Assembly: GCA_021904315.1 (NCBI GenBank)
Contig: CM038907.1
Coordinates: forward strand, 1,364,001-1,428,000
Source of the DNA: Sphagnum magellanicum
Taxonomy: Eukaryota > Streptophyta > Sphagnopsida > Sphagnales > Sphagnaceae
Direction of reading: 5' to 3'
DNA length: 64,000 bases
The position numbers were made by a program, and so were the translations under genes. The notes under the pieces were generated by a model that was not told the origin of the DNA, did not search any database, and saw only the letters and a list, made by a program, of their open reading frames with translations. Below are positions 11,864 through 26,700 of this stretch, piece by piece (positions within the stretch are counted from its first letter, which is position 1; each line of letters starts with the position of its first letter).

Positions 11864-14289
11864 CAATGGATAATATAATGCAAAATTGAATATCTATATT
11901 CCTAAAATGCACTATCAACATTATTGGGATTTTTACCATTGTTCCAATGTAGGTGCTGGTTCACCCGAACCATGCTAAATAATGTCATGTGTAAAAAATT
12001 GTAAAACAGCTAGAAGTGAAAGATTGAAAATCCAAAGTTCACTTAAAAGTTACTAGAAAACACATGATCCCAAATAATTAGTCAGTTCCAAATTTCAAAA
12101 ATTCTCTCATAGGGAATGGCTTGCCATTGAAAAATAACTAGTAACTGCTAATAGTTACTAGCTAAAAATAATAGGGAGAACAAAATAGCACTGAGACCTC
12201 AATCATGTATGAAATACTTGGAATTGCTGATGATACTGACAATTTTATTTTAATTTTTTCATCACCAAAAAGTAAACTGAAAACCCACCATTGCACCAAT
12301 TAGGAAAGCAAATTCAAAGAATTGTAGCACACTTGTATTCTGTTGTTACCAACAAAAATCGCATCCAAAATCATTTCAAAACAATCATAAACTCATAAAT
12401 GATGGCTTAAACTTGATTGTAAGATAAAATAGTTCAAAACATAATTTAATCTACACAGTGATGAACATGTAACATAGTTAGATGATTATGAATGCAGAAT
12501 GGATTTGATAGAAAAAGCAACTAAAAAGTGACAATTGGTCTCCAACTATATCACCTTCAAATTGATTCCCAGTTTAAAGCAGAATTAAATCCCAAATCTT
12601 AGATATGTGCAAAATCTCTTCCCTTTGGATAGAAACAATAAAATCTAGCACAAAGTACTCAACCAACACATTTTTAATGTGTTTATCCAAATACATGCTC
12701 AAAATTATTATATAAAAAGAAATAGTTGATTGTCACTGGTAGTGTGCAGAGGTGGTCATGAGGGGTGGGGATATGACTATGAGTGTTATTGCGGTCTAGA
12801 TGTTATCTGCCAGAGTGTGATTCAACTTCAATGACAGTTTGAAAAACATATACAAGAAGTTGAAAACCCATAGCCAAAACTATGGAAAAGACATGGATAT
12901 TTGGAATAAACTTGTTACATTAAAAAATAAATCAAAAACATTATGGGGCATTTCAAAAAAATGAACACCCGTAATTTTCCAAAATGCCCCATGAACAATG
13001 GAAGGAAAAATAATGTGCTCTCAAATTACACTACAAATATGCACACCCGAGCTTGGCTGACACTCTCACCCAATGCATGGACACCTTGCGCTGTCTCTTG
13101 TACTCTCAATCCTCTTGTTGGTTTTTTGCTATTGCATATTTGGCAATGGAAATATGATTTGTCATTTCTTTTTCCATCTCTAATTCTTCCTTGTGAAAAG
13201 GCTTTGATGAAATAAAATTTGGGGCCAGAATGAACCAACAGTCACCAACATATCATCCACTGAAAGTCAATAATAACTCAACTTTTTGAATGAACCCCCA
13301 CCATGTTGTTCATAACCTATCTAATGTTCTTTTTTTCCTTGTGAATTATCGTGAGATTTTTACTTTTTTTAAGGGGCAGGTATCATTATAAAGGGAAAAA
13401 GAGGGGATTTTCCATTTTGAAAGGGCCTACAAGTGGCCAAAAATTGCTTTTTTTGGAGGATGTCACCAAATTTATGTCTAAGGGTTACAGTTTCAAGAGT
13501 TTCTTGAAATTATGTCACCAACTTGGTGAAATCTGTTTGAATCTGCCTAGGGATGTTTATCACCCTGGCTGCTTCAGGAAATTTGGAGAAAACACAATGA
13601 ACCTATCCTCTATGGAAATATTAGGTCTTACAAGTAGGTAAGTAGCACATGAACCCAGCTGAGTTGATGTTGGATTTCACCCTGGTAACCTATCTTGTAC
13701 CTAAATATTAGGTCTTACAAGTAGGTAACTAGGTAAGCAAATACATGGTCACTGGGCAAATCAGCGTTTTTATTTTGGGTGTGAATTTTCACCAAAAGGT
13801 GAATCAAAAAAGGTGCATATTAATAGGAAAGGGGAAAACAAAAATAAATTTTAAAGTTGTGTCATCAAATGCACCTAAGTTGTTGGATTTTGTTCGCATC
13901 TATGGCTCCCACCTCTGCCACTTGGATGCCACTTCCACCATAGATGGTTTGTGATGGAGGGCCTAGACCCTACCCTTAAAAATAAGGGTATCATGCTCAC
14001 ACAACCTTCCTTCTCTTGCATTCGTCACCTAAGTTTCTTTGCTATGTGTTGAGTTTGCCACCTCCACCTAACAATATTTTGTTCATTTTCGCCACTTGCC
14101 ATAGCATTGGGATTTTGTAAGATTTTCCAAGTGACTATTGAAAATGCACAATGTTTGGAGTCAAGACTCTAGGCGAATTGCTAGAGGTTAAAGTTATGAG
14201 GTTTTGTTGCTTGCAATGCAATCATGGATTTTGGACCACAAACTTTAGACTCCATCAGCCTTCAAAGTTGTCGAACTACAACCCTACAA
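11864..14289. other. non-coding stretch with repeat fragments
   Basis: No gene is recognised. The stretch holds one mini foldback (12943-12992), a 22-bp sequence shared with 3724-3745, and a block near 12604-12650 (TCTCTTCCCTTTGG) that resembles 31000-31047. A 22-bp phrase around TTAGGTCTTACAAGTAGGTA occurs twice, near 13620 and 13709. The open frames 13351-13641 and 13745-13954 (plus) carry no domain I recognise. Confidence 0.4.
12943..12992. repeat. 50-bp mini foldback, copy 2
   Basis: Inverted arms begin ATGGGGCATTT and end AAATGCCCCAT. The outer 10-12 bp of each arm match the foldback at 8449-8500, while the centres differ. It is probably a second member of the same short inverted-repeat family. 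Confidence 0.6.
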
Positions 14290-14885
14290 GCAATAGTCCA
14301 TTTTTATAGGCACTAAGCAACATCAAATCATCATCGCGATGTGGCGGTCACACACTAACAAGTGCTAAAATGTTTCTTGATCATGTTCATGTTCATGGTC
14401 TAATTTTGTGTAGGCATTGGTGTTAGGTAGCATCAATCATGACCATGGTGTGATGGCAGCAAATGCCCATATTTTTTTCTTTTTTGTTCATGTTCTCATT
14501 TTGTGTAGGCATTAAACATAATCCATCATCGTCATGGTGCAATGGCCATGCAATGGCAAGTGCCCATCATTTTTTCCCCTCTTGTTCATGGTCTCATTTG
14601 TATAAGCAAAATTGATCATCATTGTGGTGCAACAATCACACTATGGCAAATGCCCATAATTTTTTTTCCTTCTATTCATGGTCTCATTTTGTGTAGGTAG
14701 AATTGATCATCATTGTGGTGTGGTGGTGGCAAGTGCACATAATGTTTTTCTTTTCTATTCATGGTTTTATTTTGTGTAAGTAATCTCAATCATCATCATG
14801 GTGCAATTTTTGTAAGCAGCCATATTTTTTTTATCATGTTCATCCTCTCATTTTGTGTAAGCATTGCCACAATAGTTCATGATCC
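14290..14885. repeat. degenerate minisatellite, about six units of 80-100 bp
   Basis: The phrase TCATGGTCTCATTTTGTGTA, with small changes, recurs near 14393, 14490, 14586, 14678, 14759 and 14840. Between copies lie conserved-in-order segments such as ATCATCATTGTGGTGCAA and AAGTGCCCATAATTTTTTT. Spacing shrinks from about 100 bp to about 81 bp along the array. No frame stays open through it. Confidence 0.7.
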
Positions 14886-15689
14886 ATCATTAGGCAAAAC
14901 ATGTTCATTATGATCACCCAAACAACAACCCAATCATCATGCAACTATCCATCATCATTAGTGATCACCCAAGCAGCACTACAATAGCCCATCAATCATC
15001 ATGGTCGTTTTTTAAGCTTGAGGTTTTGGACTAGTTTTATAAATTGATCATTGTGTTCATGTGTTGCATGCACTTTGTAGTGCATCCATCACCGTACTAG
15101 TGGTCCTTGCCATTACCACAAATCAACATTGCCCTTCCATTTTCGATTATATTTTTTAAAAACCAAACCTAATCATGGTGGTGTTGTGCACATTATAGAC
15201 CATTGCAATTGCCATTTGTGAGATAATCTTTTTTTATATCCATTTGAAGTTCATCGTCAAGTTATTAGAATCCATGGCCATCTTATGATTATCTTGTTGG
15301 TTTTTATCTTTTGTTGGTATTGGTTCTTGCAAAGTACTCTAAGTATCAACAGTCCATGATCCATCACCATTTTTTTTTGGTGATCATGCTCTTGGTCATC
15401 ATTTTATTCATTGACATGTCAAAAATACAGCCCCCTATGAATTTCAAATAAATACCATTATGGTGATAGAACTCTTGCCACTAACGTTGCTTCTTCTAAT
15501 AATTATCCACCGAATGATATTCTTACAATTGATATTGGGGAGTATAAATGCATGATTGTGGATCCAATAATGGTAGTTGAAAACATTAAAATTACAAAAA
15601 AAAAGGAAAAAAGAACTATGAGTTAAATAGGCACTTCCAAGATAATTAGGTAATGAAGCTTCTATGGGCTGAATCTATGTTAGGTTTTG

Positions 15690-17717
15690 ATGGGAAAGTT
15701 GTTCAAATGTGATGCAAGATTTAAACACAAATTAAAGACATAAATAAGCTCTTGGTTCCAAAATTGGAATCTCTATTGAAACATGTTCGTCTTCATAAGG
15801 CTTTGGTTGCCATGCTTAGGGTAAAAATGGAAGATCATTATTTCTCAGAAAAACAATTTCATGTGGCCAATGAAAAGCTTTATCTTTCTAAAGGTTTTGA
15901 AACAATGTTGCAACAAATAACAATGGTGCAATTCAAGTTGACAAGAAAAAAAATTTGTGCAATTTGCTTTAATTTTCCACTTGCTTATTCATGGTCATCC
16001 CATGATAAATTACACAACAATGCAAAAATTGTTTATTTAGTTAAATGTTCCTAACAATCCAATGAAACATTGGTCTAATGGGGCAAGTTGGAAAATGATA
16101 GATTCTATGTGCAAACAAGTTTTCAAAGAAACTTAGAATTTTGAGGGTGTTGGGAGGTTTCTTTCTTTAATTGCATATGAAGTTAATACTATTGATAACC
16201 AATCCTAGATCTCAATCCATGTGTATGTGATGCAAACATGGAAAAGGGTGCATGTTTTCCTCACACTTCAATGCATTGTTGAAGGTGTATTGCAAACAAT
16301 TTAACCCTTGTCATTACACAATCCTTGATGTAGCAAGGATGATTAATTAGAATGGAGGTCAATGAAAGGTTCATTTGCTTTGGTGCAAATGGAGCTTCTT
16401 TTTTTTACAGATGCCACATTAAAGTGACATCTCACTAAAGGAGAAGCATTATCCTTACATGATGGGGTAACATTGTATTGCCCATAAAACAAATCTTATA
16501 GTGCAAGTTTTGTTAAACCTTCCAATGGTGTTTGAGTTGGAGGATTTGCTCCAATCTTGTATGCTTACTTTTTGACCTTCCTTAAATGCCATTTCAAATT
16601 CATTAAGCTTGCCAAGATCACAGAAATAAGAAGACTTAAGATTTTGAAAATGTTAAAACTAAGTGGATTTCAATGCTAGAACCTTTGAACAACATTCTAG
16701 CAAAATACAAGATGTTGATTATGAAGATTTCACAAGATAACATTAATGTTGTTCAAGCAAGGTTGACTTTCAACCTCCTTTGTGATCTTCACACATTGTT
16801 AGCCTTATCCTATTTATTACCATTATTAGAGGTAGTTAATATTTTGATCAAGTTTGTTCAAGGAAAGAATATTTTCATTTGCAATTTTGTAACAAAAATC
16901 AAAATTTGTCAAGCTAACATTTTCATGATGTATTTTGATCCATTCACAAGCTACCAACATGAACATTTCCAAGTTTTTTGTGACATTGTGGACAATAGTT
17001 CTAGCACCATTATGCAAGATTGGGTTATTGACCTCAATAGTGGTACAAAAACTTATCTTTTCATATTGTTGGTCCCTCCTATCAAGCTCACATTTTTTAT
17101 GCAATCGTTGGGGTCAATCAACATGTGTATAAGGATTTTTCTTTTATGTCCATTACTCAAATGAAATGCCAATGTGTTGTTGTGGCTAAAATGTTTGTGA
17201 TAAAATTAGAAAGGTGTTTTGTGGGTTCAAAGTTTATGAATGCCTTGGCATTGTGTATCCTCAATTTTGGATGCAACCATATGCAAAATTTTCTTTTTCT
17301 TTGCATCTTAGTGTTATCAAAAAACATTATTGTGAATTGAAATGGGTGAAACCTTCACTAGGTCAAGTTGTTGAACCTTTGAATGTTAATATCCTTGACA
17401 TGTAGCAATCCATGTTTAAGTTCACTATGAAAGCACAAGCAACCAAGGCTATGGCTGAGCCATTTGATACAAATCCAATTATAAAGTTGTGGATGACAAT
17501 TACCAATAATTTATTATTATGTCAATGTTTAAATGAATATATGAAGTTAATAGAAATAGAAATTATTTGTATGTTTGGTACAATGGAAGATGAACGTATT
17601 TTCTCCATTCTTGCATTCATGAAAGATAAATTGCACAATCAATTGGGGACATTTGGATACAACTATTCGCATGTTTGCACAAAAGTTTTTTACTCAAAAG
17701 AACTTCCTTTATCATGA
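15690..17717 (+). pseudogene. decayed hAT-superfamily transposase
   Basis: Fragments of a hAT-type DNA transposase appear in order in shifting plus-strand frames with several stops. At 15752-16054 there is a segment like the N-terminal part of plant hAT proteins. At about 16057-16320 the frame reads PMKHWSNGASWK... and then, interrupted by stops, EVNTIDNQS and VYVMQTWKRVHVFLT, resembling the catalytic-core start. At 17214-17400 there is a 'GIVYPQFW' segment. At about 17589-17700 the C-terminal dimerisation region EDERIFSILAFMKDKLHNQL is clear. Stops and frameshifts mean it cannot encode an active enzyme. Terminal inverted repeats and target duplication were not found. The family call rests mainly on the C-terminal dimerisation signature and the order of the pieces. 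Confidence 0.75.
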
Positions 17718-20700
17718 GGCCATTACTAGTTGGGAAGAGAAAAAATGCAAATTGTTGCTACCACTTAAGAATGGGTGTTGGACCTTGACTAGTATTTTTA
17801 TGTTTTAATGATTTTGTTTCTACAATCTAGACAAGCATGGTGATGTTGTGTTCAAACTTCATCATGAATTGTACTAACGTTTGGGTGTGGTGGGTGGGAC
17901 TTTGAGTTGCATTGGGCAAAATATGTTATCAGACTAGGGTTCAACTCCTCATCAAAGTTTTAGTGTGTTATGTGCAAATTAGAAAGGATGTTACGTTTTA
18001 TGTCATTTGTGTAGCTAGATTAGGCCTTTGTGATGAACGAAATAGGCACATACATGCATTAGTTTTTTTATAAGTGTGAGTTGGACTTAGGTTTTTAAAA
18101 TTTGGACTTGTCATTTTAAACTTATTTTGAACAAATTATGTATGCCAAAAAAACTTACCAAGTGATTTAGGGCCCACCTATTTCTATGCCAAAATTGTCA
18201 TGGAAGCCACTTTGGCAAACAAAAAGACAAGAACAATGCCAAAATCATGCACATTTTAAAATTTATTTTTAAAAAAACAAGGGCAAATCCATCAATTAAT
18301 GAGTAAATAGGTATGGGTTAACGAATTGTTAAGATGTAACTAGTAAACACATCAATTTAGCTAACCGCCATGTTGCCATGGTGTTGCTAACCACCATGGT
18401 TAGTTAATGAATTCGAACCCATTGGAAAAGTGTCAATGTTTCCTATTTACCCAATCATCCAATGGAAAAGTGTTTTATGTCCACCCAATCATCCATCCCT
18501 CATGGTGTGCTTATGATTGTTGGTTCATTTTGGCCTAAGGATTCGGCATGTAAGGTTTATCAAATTACAAAAAACCATCAGATTTTTTTTAATGTAATAA
18601 GGTAAGTGAACCTTAAATGGAAAATTTGCTGAGTTGTATCATCATTTTTCAAAAATAAAATATTTATAAAATTCTCAGCAATTGGCAAATGGATGAAAAG
18701 CCCAAACAAATTGGAACCATAATTTTCAAAGAGGAAAAAAATTAATTATGAATTCCCAAAAATGGACACACATAAACACCTACATGTTGTAATCAAGTGC
18801 GCAAAAGAGTGACATTGGGTGCTTTGAAAATGGATTCAATTAAGATTTTTAATGATTTACATTTTATCAAAATTACAACATGGCAATTGTCATGAATGGA
18901 TACATGAGAAACTCAACTTTGATACAAGTGTGACTTAATGTTAATCACCTTGAATCAATGTAATGTGTAAAAACAAGTTGTTTTAGCTAGGAACATGGTA
19001 TTTGCATGGTATGGTGTACACACATTGTGTTGAAATTGGAAGTAATGTTATAATATCAAAAGTACTCACACATAAAATTTCATTCATTTTGAATTCTTTT
19101 AAAGATCACATATAATTGTTTTGGGCCTTGACAATAAGACAAGTTATATAAACCATGAATATGAAATTGATTCATATGTTTGTCTTTATGTAATTGAACA
19201 CCAATAATTTGATAAAAAATATTGAAAACACCAAGTGTTTAACAACAATTTATCTTTTTCATTAATTTTAAATTTTCACTTTATCTTTGTAGAATGATAA
19301 AAACAACACTTGACCCAACTACATCTCTAATGGGAAAACATTTTATAACTTAAAAAGATCATAATCATCAACATTATCATAACATAATGTACTACCAAAC
19401 ACTAATTTATCATTTTAAATGAACATTATGCCTTTAAAACAAATTGAAAGTTTTCATGGAAAAGATTGTTCGTTATGTTTGTTTCTTTGTATGTGAAAAA
19501 TTTCATGAACAAATTCCCATTAAAACTAGTATTTCTTAGTCTTTTTATTATGTTATAGTTTTTCTGACAAGCTCCTGCAAGTTAGAAATGTACTCCAATC
19601 AACCATTGCATTGTTCAAATGTACATCAATTTCATAACATAATGAAAGTTTAAGATGTTAGCCACCTTTAGTTGCATAATTCTATCACAAAATCTTTTCC
19701 AAATATTTAGAAAGACACATAAAAGATGTGTTACAATGAAAATTGTCAAACTATAACTCTTTTTTGCGTACATTGTACCATGGAAACACCCAACAAGTAC
19801 AAATTTCTTACATTATGCCTTTGTTCTTGTGAGATTCTCTCTTGGCAATGGAATGAAAAATTCTTTTGACAATGGTGATGAACATTCAGATTGAGATGAC
19901 AACAACAATCACAACATGAGGCTGTAATGTTCTTTTAGGCTAAATATTCTTAGCAAATCTTTACGATTCACAAAATTGGCATGGAGTGTGGCATGGGCTT
20001 GTACACCCATGGAGGATGTACTAACTACAAACCATACCCATCTACTCTTGCTAGTTTAGATTTTATTCTTTCCATTGCCACCTTCATGTTGTGGTGGCAC
20101 ACTAGAGGTGGAATGCCATAGAATGGAGTTGAATATGTTGTGATGGGGACTTGGGCTTGAATTGTTATGTGGAGTGCATCACCTTGAATTGCAATGTTTT
20201 TCACAAACCAAGCTTCATTGAACCTTCTCTTTTCCTCTATGTCCAAAAGTTGTCATTGTTTGTCTTTCTTTTTGTCAACTTTCTCAAACACCCTCTTTCC
20301 CTTGTTTGCAAGTTGTTTTTGTCTCATACATTTTTTATCTACATGGTTGTTGCGTACTTCCTAGTTGATTTTTGTTCTAGAAAGTTGTTAAGTAATGTTC
20401 TAAAATCATCATGATTGACTTTGTGTACTCGATTAGAGGTTCTTTGCATGGCTCCCTCGAAAGTAGAACAATCTCAACCTTAGGAAGAATAAGAAACTAG
20501 GTGATGGATGGCACTATTACAACATGTCATGCTTGATAATCATACATTCTTGGTGACCCCTAATTGTCCCTACTTGTTGATTTTGATGACCTTTGATTTC
20601 CACTATCTATTGAGTTTAATGCATCATCCTCCTTAAGACATGTGTCCACCTACCCTTGTTTTATTCAAATCAATGAAATAATGGCACACAAAATCTTCTT

Positions 20701-23700
20701 GCATTACTTTTAGACCTTCTCCCATAACTTCTTATATTTGCAAATCTTCAACAACATCCATTACATTAACTAATTCTTGCATTTCCATAAAGTTTTCTAA
20801 ATGGTAATCTCACTTGCCATGGTGTTAGGATTCAATGGCCATATGCTAATCATTTCAAAACCCTTTTGAATGTTGTGAGGGATTAGAGCCTTCTTGAGGG
20901 TCAGTGAAACCCATTACACCAAATCTTTCCTTCACACCTTTCCCTTCATTTGCTAAAGTCCAAACATCTTTATATGCCCCAAAAGTCAGTTTGAACAAGG
21001 TGCAATCACAATCAAATGAGCCAAAAACTATGTTAGATGATTGAAAAATTGTCAATTTTGTCACATATATTTATGTAATGCCATTTTAATGTCATGTTGA
21101 TAAAAGAAATTTGTGTTAAATGATTTATATGAACATTGAAATTTTCAAAATCAATTATTCAATTTAATAAATTTATTTTTTAAGTAAAACAAATTTGAAT
21201 TTTAACATTGGAAGAAGTCAATTTTATAAAGCATTAAGCTAAGGATTCTTTTAATAAAGAAATTTTGATGGGAAAAAAATTGAAATTTTGATAACTTACC
21301 ATCCACATTTGAAAAGCATTCATAATTTTAGAAAATTGTTACATGAAATTTTTTAAAATTCAAAACATAATTTCAAAATGTTCAAATTTCAAGAATCATT
21401 TGCAAGATGTAAGTGGGTGATAATGTATACATATGAAAAAACTTATAATGGATTATGATACAAAAAACTAAAGATTAAATTAATTTGCATATTTTAACAT
21501 GATTTGAAATTATGATAATTTTAAAGATGAAACATAGAATCTAATAAAATTTATACACTTTTAGACAATTCACATTTATTTAAAAGGAGTTAACATAAAT
21601 CATGGGGGGTTGTTAATATTTTTAACAACATGTTTAAAGAAAAATCCTTCAAAATTTTCTTTTCATGGAAAAATCAAAATGACCACAAAAGGTCCATTTG
21701 TGGTTGAGTTTTTTGTCATTGTTGGTTCATTTGATTATGATTGCACCCAATGGCCTAAAAAAGGAAACTTCTAATGGCTATAATGTGTGGGATGTGTGTG
21801 ACGACAACATGATTAGGTTTAGCCTCATTCTTCTTACTATTTAGATTACATCAATAATGACATGGGAATTGTGACTATCAAGAATCAATAATTTTTTATT
21901 TTTTTTTTTTTTGTTGCCTCCACATGCTTACATTGCTACAATGAAGTGAAAAATTCATGTGGAAAACAAATAAATAATCATCCATGCTTTAGGTAACATA
22001 GCCATGGTAGATACAAGTTCACAATGTTTAATGTAATTACATTTGTATTGTTACCTTTGAAGATGTAAAAGTTGGGGATTGAAACACTTTGCGTGTTGAT
22101 GCAAAACAATATAAACAACCATTTTGTTTCATTTAGAATAATTGAATGCGTTATTTTCATCTAATCTTGGCAAACATAAAGGCACCACCAATATGACTTG
22201 CTTGCACACCAAATTTGTCACAATTCCAAATCTTGGAAGCATTATAGTTGTGCATGCCATAAGCCTATTATAGGTTTTCATAGAATGTAGTGACGTTTTT
22301 GGGTCATAACCTTTTTACGCACCCAACCTCAAGTCCATGTGCGACACATAATGATAGTTCCAAGTTGTGTTTTCTAAACCATTGTAGCCAACCTCAACCC
22401 AAATTTCCATTCTTGAATTGAATTTCCCTTTATTATAAGAAAATAATTATTATCACTAGATGGTAGTACCATCAAATGAAAAAATACATGTAGCAAAATT
22501 CTACAGTGAAAATGTTCCATGACTATAATACCATAAGTGTAGTGAATTACCTTCACATGGTAGAATAACCATAAAATAATTATGAGGATGAATTCTAATA
22601 AAAGAGTACTTGTTAGTGGAAATAATCTCTTAGTCTAATTGACTTAGAAAGGCATCCTAGTAATTGTTTATTAGTGATAAGTATTCAATGTTCATTTATC
22701 ATCTTTTATTTATTAAAGGTTGAAATTATCTAAATTAATTAGTCCAAGTAGAAAGTGGATAGAGGATGAATGGTTTCCTTTAATTACAATTTGTGTAAGA
22801 TATTAGGATAAGGTGAAAAAATCTAGAAGGATAAGGAAACCCATGTGTGGTAGGGAACCACTTTTGGTTCTTTATTATCTCTTGGGTTCATTCCATTATT
22901 TCATTTTCACTTTTGGTTTTTTATAAGATTTTTTCTTTTTCTATCATTATGTGTATGTTATTCTAGGAATTTCAATGTGTGCAAAATGGAATAAGGTTGT
23001 ACTTATGTGAAGAAGAAATACAAGCATTGAATTATGATTGAAGGCCAACTTCTGTTTTTCTTTTAACATTTTTTCCTTGATTTCTTAAATGTAATGATAG
23101 TAACTTTTTTTTAGTTGATATAGAATATTGCTCTTTAATTTGGGGATTTTTTTTTACATTAAAAATACTATTTGTACTATTTATTGCATTAAGATGGTAG
23201 GTTTGTTGCAGGATGGTAGTTGCATTTAAAGGGCAGCAATTGAAGGTAGTTATTGATTTCTTAAACTATAAAGGTAAGTAGTAGCTACATGCAATTGTGG
23301 GTTTTTTTCAAGTTTATAGAGTATGATAATTGTTGCAAAACAATAGTTGCAACACATTAAACAAAAGGTGTCCTTGTACGCCAAGTGATTTCACTAGATG
23401 TTGAGTGAATCCACTAGTCATAGTGAACAGGACTTGATGGGGAAACAAATGAATTCAATGGCTTAGTGAACAAGGACTAGTGAACTACACACACATTTTG
23501 TAATAGTGACATGACGGTAAACAAATAGAAGACAATCCCAATCTTCAAGTCTTTCTATTTTTCTTTTTATTTTTTCATGCCTAGCAACTCTTTCCTTGAT
23601 AATAATAAGACCGCCAATCCCGCAGTCTTATGCACTCTTTCGTTTAACTTTTATTACATGTAATCATAATTGAAAAATTGCCAACTTGCTAATCATATAT

Positions 23701-26700
23701 TATTCTAACACAATATATGTCAACATGTTTTCAATATGCATTATATATATGCTATAATGTTGTCTAATATATATTGATTAGCATATTGACATGTATAATA
23801 TTATCATAATATTATTTGTGTGGTTGCATGTTGCAAGATTGGCCTAGAACAATATATCATAATTATGTGATTGATGAAAAAAACAATTGAGATCAAAATA
23901 TGAAACCATCAATCAATATGCAGCAAATGTTCTTTTTTTAAAAAAATACCTTACCCTAAGGTCAATTTTGTTATTAAATAGTCTTCAAAATTTCAAATGA
24001 CATTTTGTGAAAATTTTAAGTTGATATGTTGAAAATCATCATAATTATCATAGGCTACACTTTAAATAATTTGATTACTCATATCACAATATTATAGTAG
24101 ATGATGAAAATATATATAATTTTTAAATCAAAAAATGAATGCAATTTTTGACAAATAATAATTATTCATTTTGTTTTGATTGTGGAAACTAGTGGTACAC
24201 TACAATATTGTTATCTTCAGTTTATTATTTGGACCCACCTTCTAGTGTTAAATATGTTATTGGCTTGATTAATTATAGTAATTATGATTTAAAAACCATT
24301 TTAAAAAACCAAGAATGTGCTTAAATGAGAAAAACAGCTATCCTTTTTAAAGAACTTATAATTTAAAGTTCACTTACTTTAACACAGCTTCTTTATTTAA
24401 ATATAATTTTTGCCTCAAAAGAGGATGGCACCTTACACTAAAAGCTTTTCCTTTCCTCTCCAATGAATCGCAACCATGTAATCATTGTGCATTTATGAAA
24501 AAAGAATTTGACAGATTCTTTATGTTAAGTAAGGACTAATGTTGACCAACTATTGTTTTTTTTCTAATACCATAATACCTTTTCAAGTTTGGCATCGTAC
24601 TATTGAATAATTATTTTATTTTGAAAAATTGATTTGGACACTTGAATTTTTTTTTTTAAATCAAGAAATTTTCATTTAAACTTAAAAATATCCGCATGTT
24701 GTTCATCACCAATGTTCTATGCAAATGTTTTGCTTCACAACTCAAATTTTGATCCCAGATCCTCCCTTGCAAGAAATAGAACACTAACCACTAACATAAC
24801 ATCAAACATTAGAAAGCATGGTGTGACCTAAAAATAGTGTCAAATGTTTTTTGTGGATGGAACCAAAAAACCCTAATTCAACTCTATGGCTGAACTATTG
24901 AAGGCATGGTGTTTCAAGGGCGCCGAAAAAATTGTTTTTTTTTGTTTTGTAGGTTATTTATGGAGGGATCTTAGTGAGCTAGTTTCAGTGATAGAGTGTG
25001 ATTTTGGTTGCTCAATGGAGACTTTTTATGAGCTGTGTGAATCACAGTTCTGTAGGTGGATTGGTGCAAAGATTTCAGGGGAGTGAAAGGATGGGGAGAA
25101 AAAATATATATATGATGTTGGCTAAAGTGAGGAATAACATTTTTTAGCGAGGAGATGAAGTTAAGTTTCTAGATTTTATGATAACCAACAAGTGTGGAGT
25201 GGATTTTTGGAGATTTGGGTTGTAATCAATTAAGGGAAAAAGTTGATCTAGACTTCTTGCTCTCATAAAATCCTAACACTTGAGCTTCCACTATACCAAG
25301 AGTGTTAGAAAAAGATTAAGAGGTCTAGCGTTTTTTCTAAGGGACCAATACAAGGGAGATGATGAATGTGTCAAGGATTTCAAGAATGGTTGTTGTGGCA
25401 ACATCATCTTTGACAACTTGGGGGTCTTAATGTGAGTGTGCAATGTGTTCATTTTGAGAATTTTGAGAGTACTTGCTAATTAGTGGGAGCTCCGGGGATT
25501 TTGGGAGCAAGGGGATACTGGGAAGTGTAATAGATCACATTCATCACTTCTATCTTGAATCTTTGTCTAGTTTCTGACAAGAACCATGTGATGATGTCAA
25601 AATAATATTTGTGGGATTTCTATTGTTGGAATATGAGCTGCCACTCTCATTAAACAACTAATTGACTCCTCAAGAGGAAATCAAGAGAGAATCTAATCCC
25701 TTGTGGTCCATAGAAATAAGATGATAAAGTTTGATGTCTCTAAGGATCTATATGTAGAAATAATACTTGTAACAATTTTTTTGTCTCAAGAAGATTTCAG
25801 CAATTCACATTGAGTCTATATACCCAACATTAGAGGTTTACACACATAGAAAGCATCTCCCCTTTCTTTTTGGTGACAATGGTTTACTTTTTAGATTTAT
25901 TGCATACACAATCAAAAAAGGAAAAAAATTTAAAATCTCGCGACAAAATGAAGCACTACTTCACATGGTTGCATTAACAAGCCCATAAAAGGCACAAGAT
26001 AAAGCTCATTAGGGGTGTTTAACAACAAAAAGAAATATTTTTAATTGCTTAGGATTCCTATGAAATTTCAACTTAAATAAAAAATAATTTAAATTTTTTT
26101 AACAAGGGACCTTAATTTTTTTAAATTTTGGCATTTTAAAAAATATATATTTTCTACTAAACCTGAAAAGGTATTGTAGTAACCACCAAGTAAGTTTTTT
26201 TATGAATTTTTTGGGACCACACAAGTTATCAATATCAATATCAAAAAAAAAATTGCAAACTAGTTTGTCAAAAAAATTAAGTAATAGCCTTAAATATGCA
26301 TAAGGGTAAGTTATCAACTAATCACCTATTATCATGCTAGGTACTAGCTAGTTATAAGGAATTTTAAATTATTAATATTACTTTTCCTGTATTTAAAAAA
26401 AAATTTGTATTAGTGTTTGAAAACTGATAACCTACTTGGATTGTAATTGGGTCATCCAGATAGGCTATTAGATTTTTTAAATTTCAATACAAGGGAATTA
26501 TAAATTTAACCAATTATCCCAAAAATCAATAACCAGCTTGTTGGTTATCAATAAACAAGTTGATAACCAGGTCAAAACTCAATAACTAGCCAACACTGGT
26601 AAGGAGGAAGGACCTCCAAGGTGGCTATTCTTGAAAATTTGGGTGCCATGCTTCTTCAATAAAGAGTTCAAGCACATCATCTATTTACCAAGCTGCACTG

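Noticed and set aside
13351-13954. Two plus-strand frames (96 and 69 codons) before the minisatellite
   Set aside because: Considered as the N-terminal part of the hAT transposase, but no zinc-finger or other hAT feature is visible and a 600-bp minisatellite intervenes.
24886-25086. Plus-strand 66-codon frame with protein-like start MAELLKAWCFKG
   Set aside because: Isolated, no domain, no adjacent exons; too short to support.
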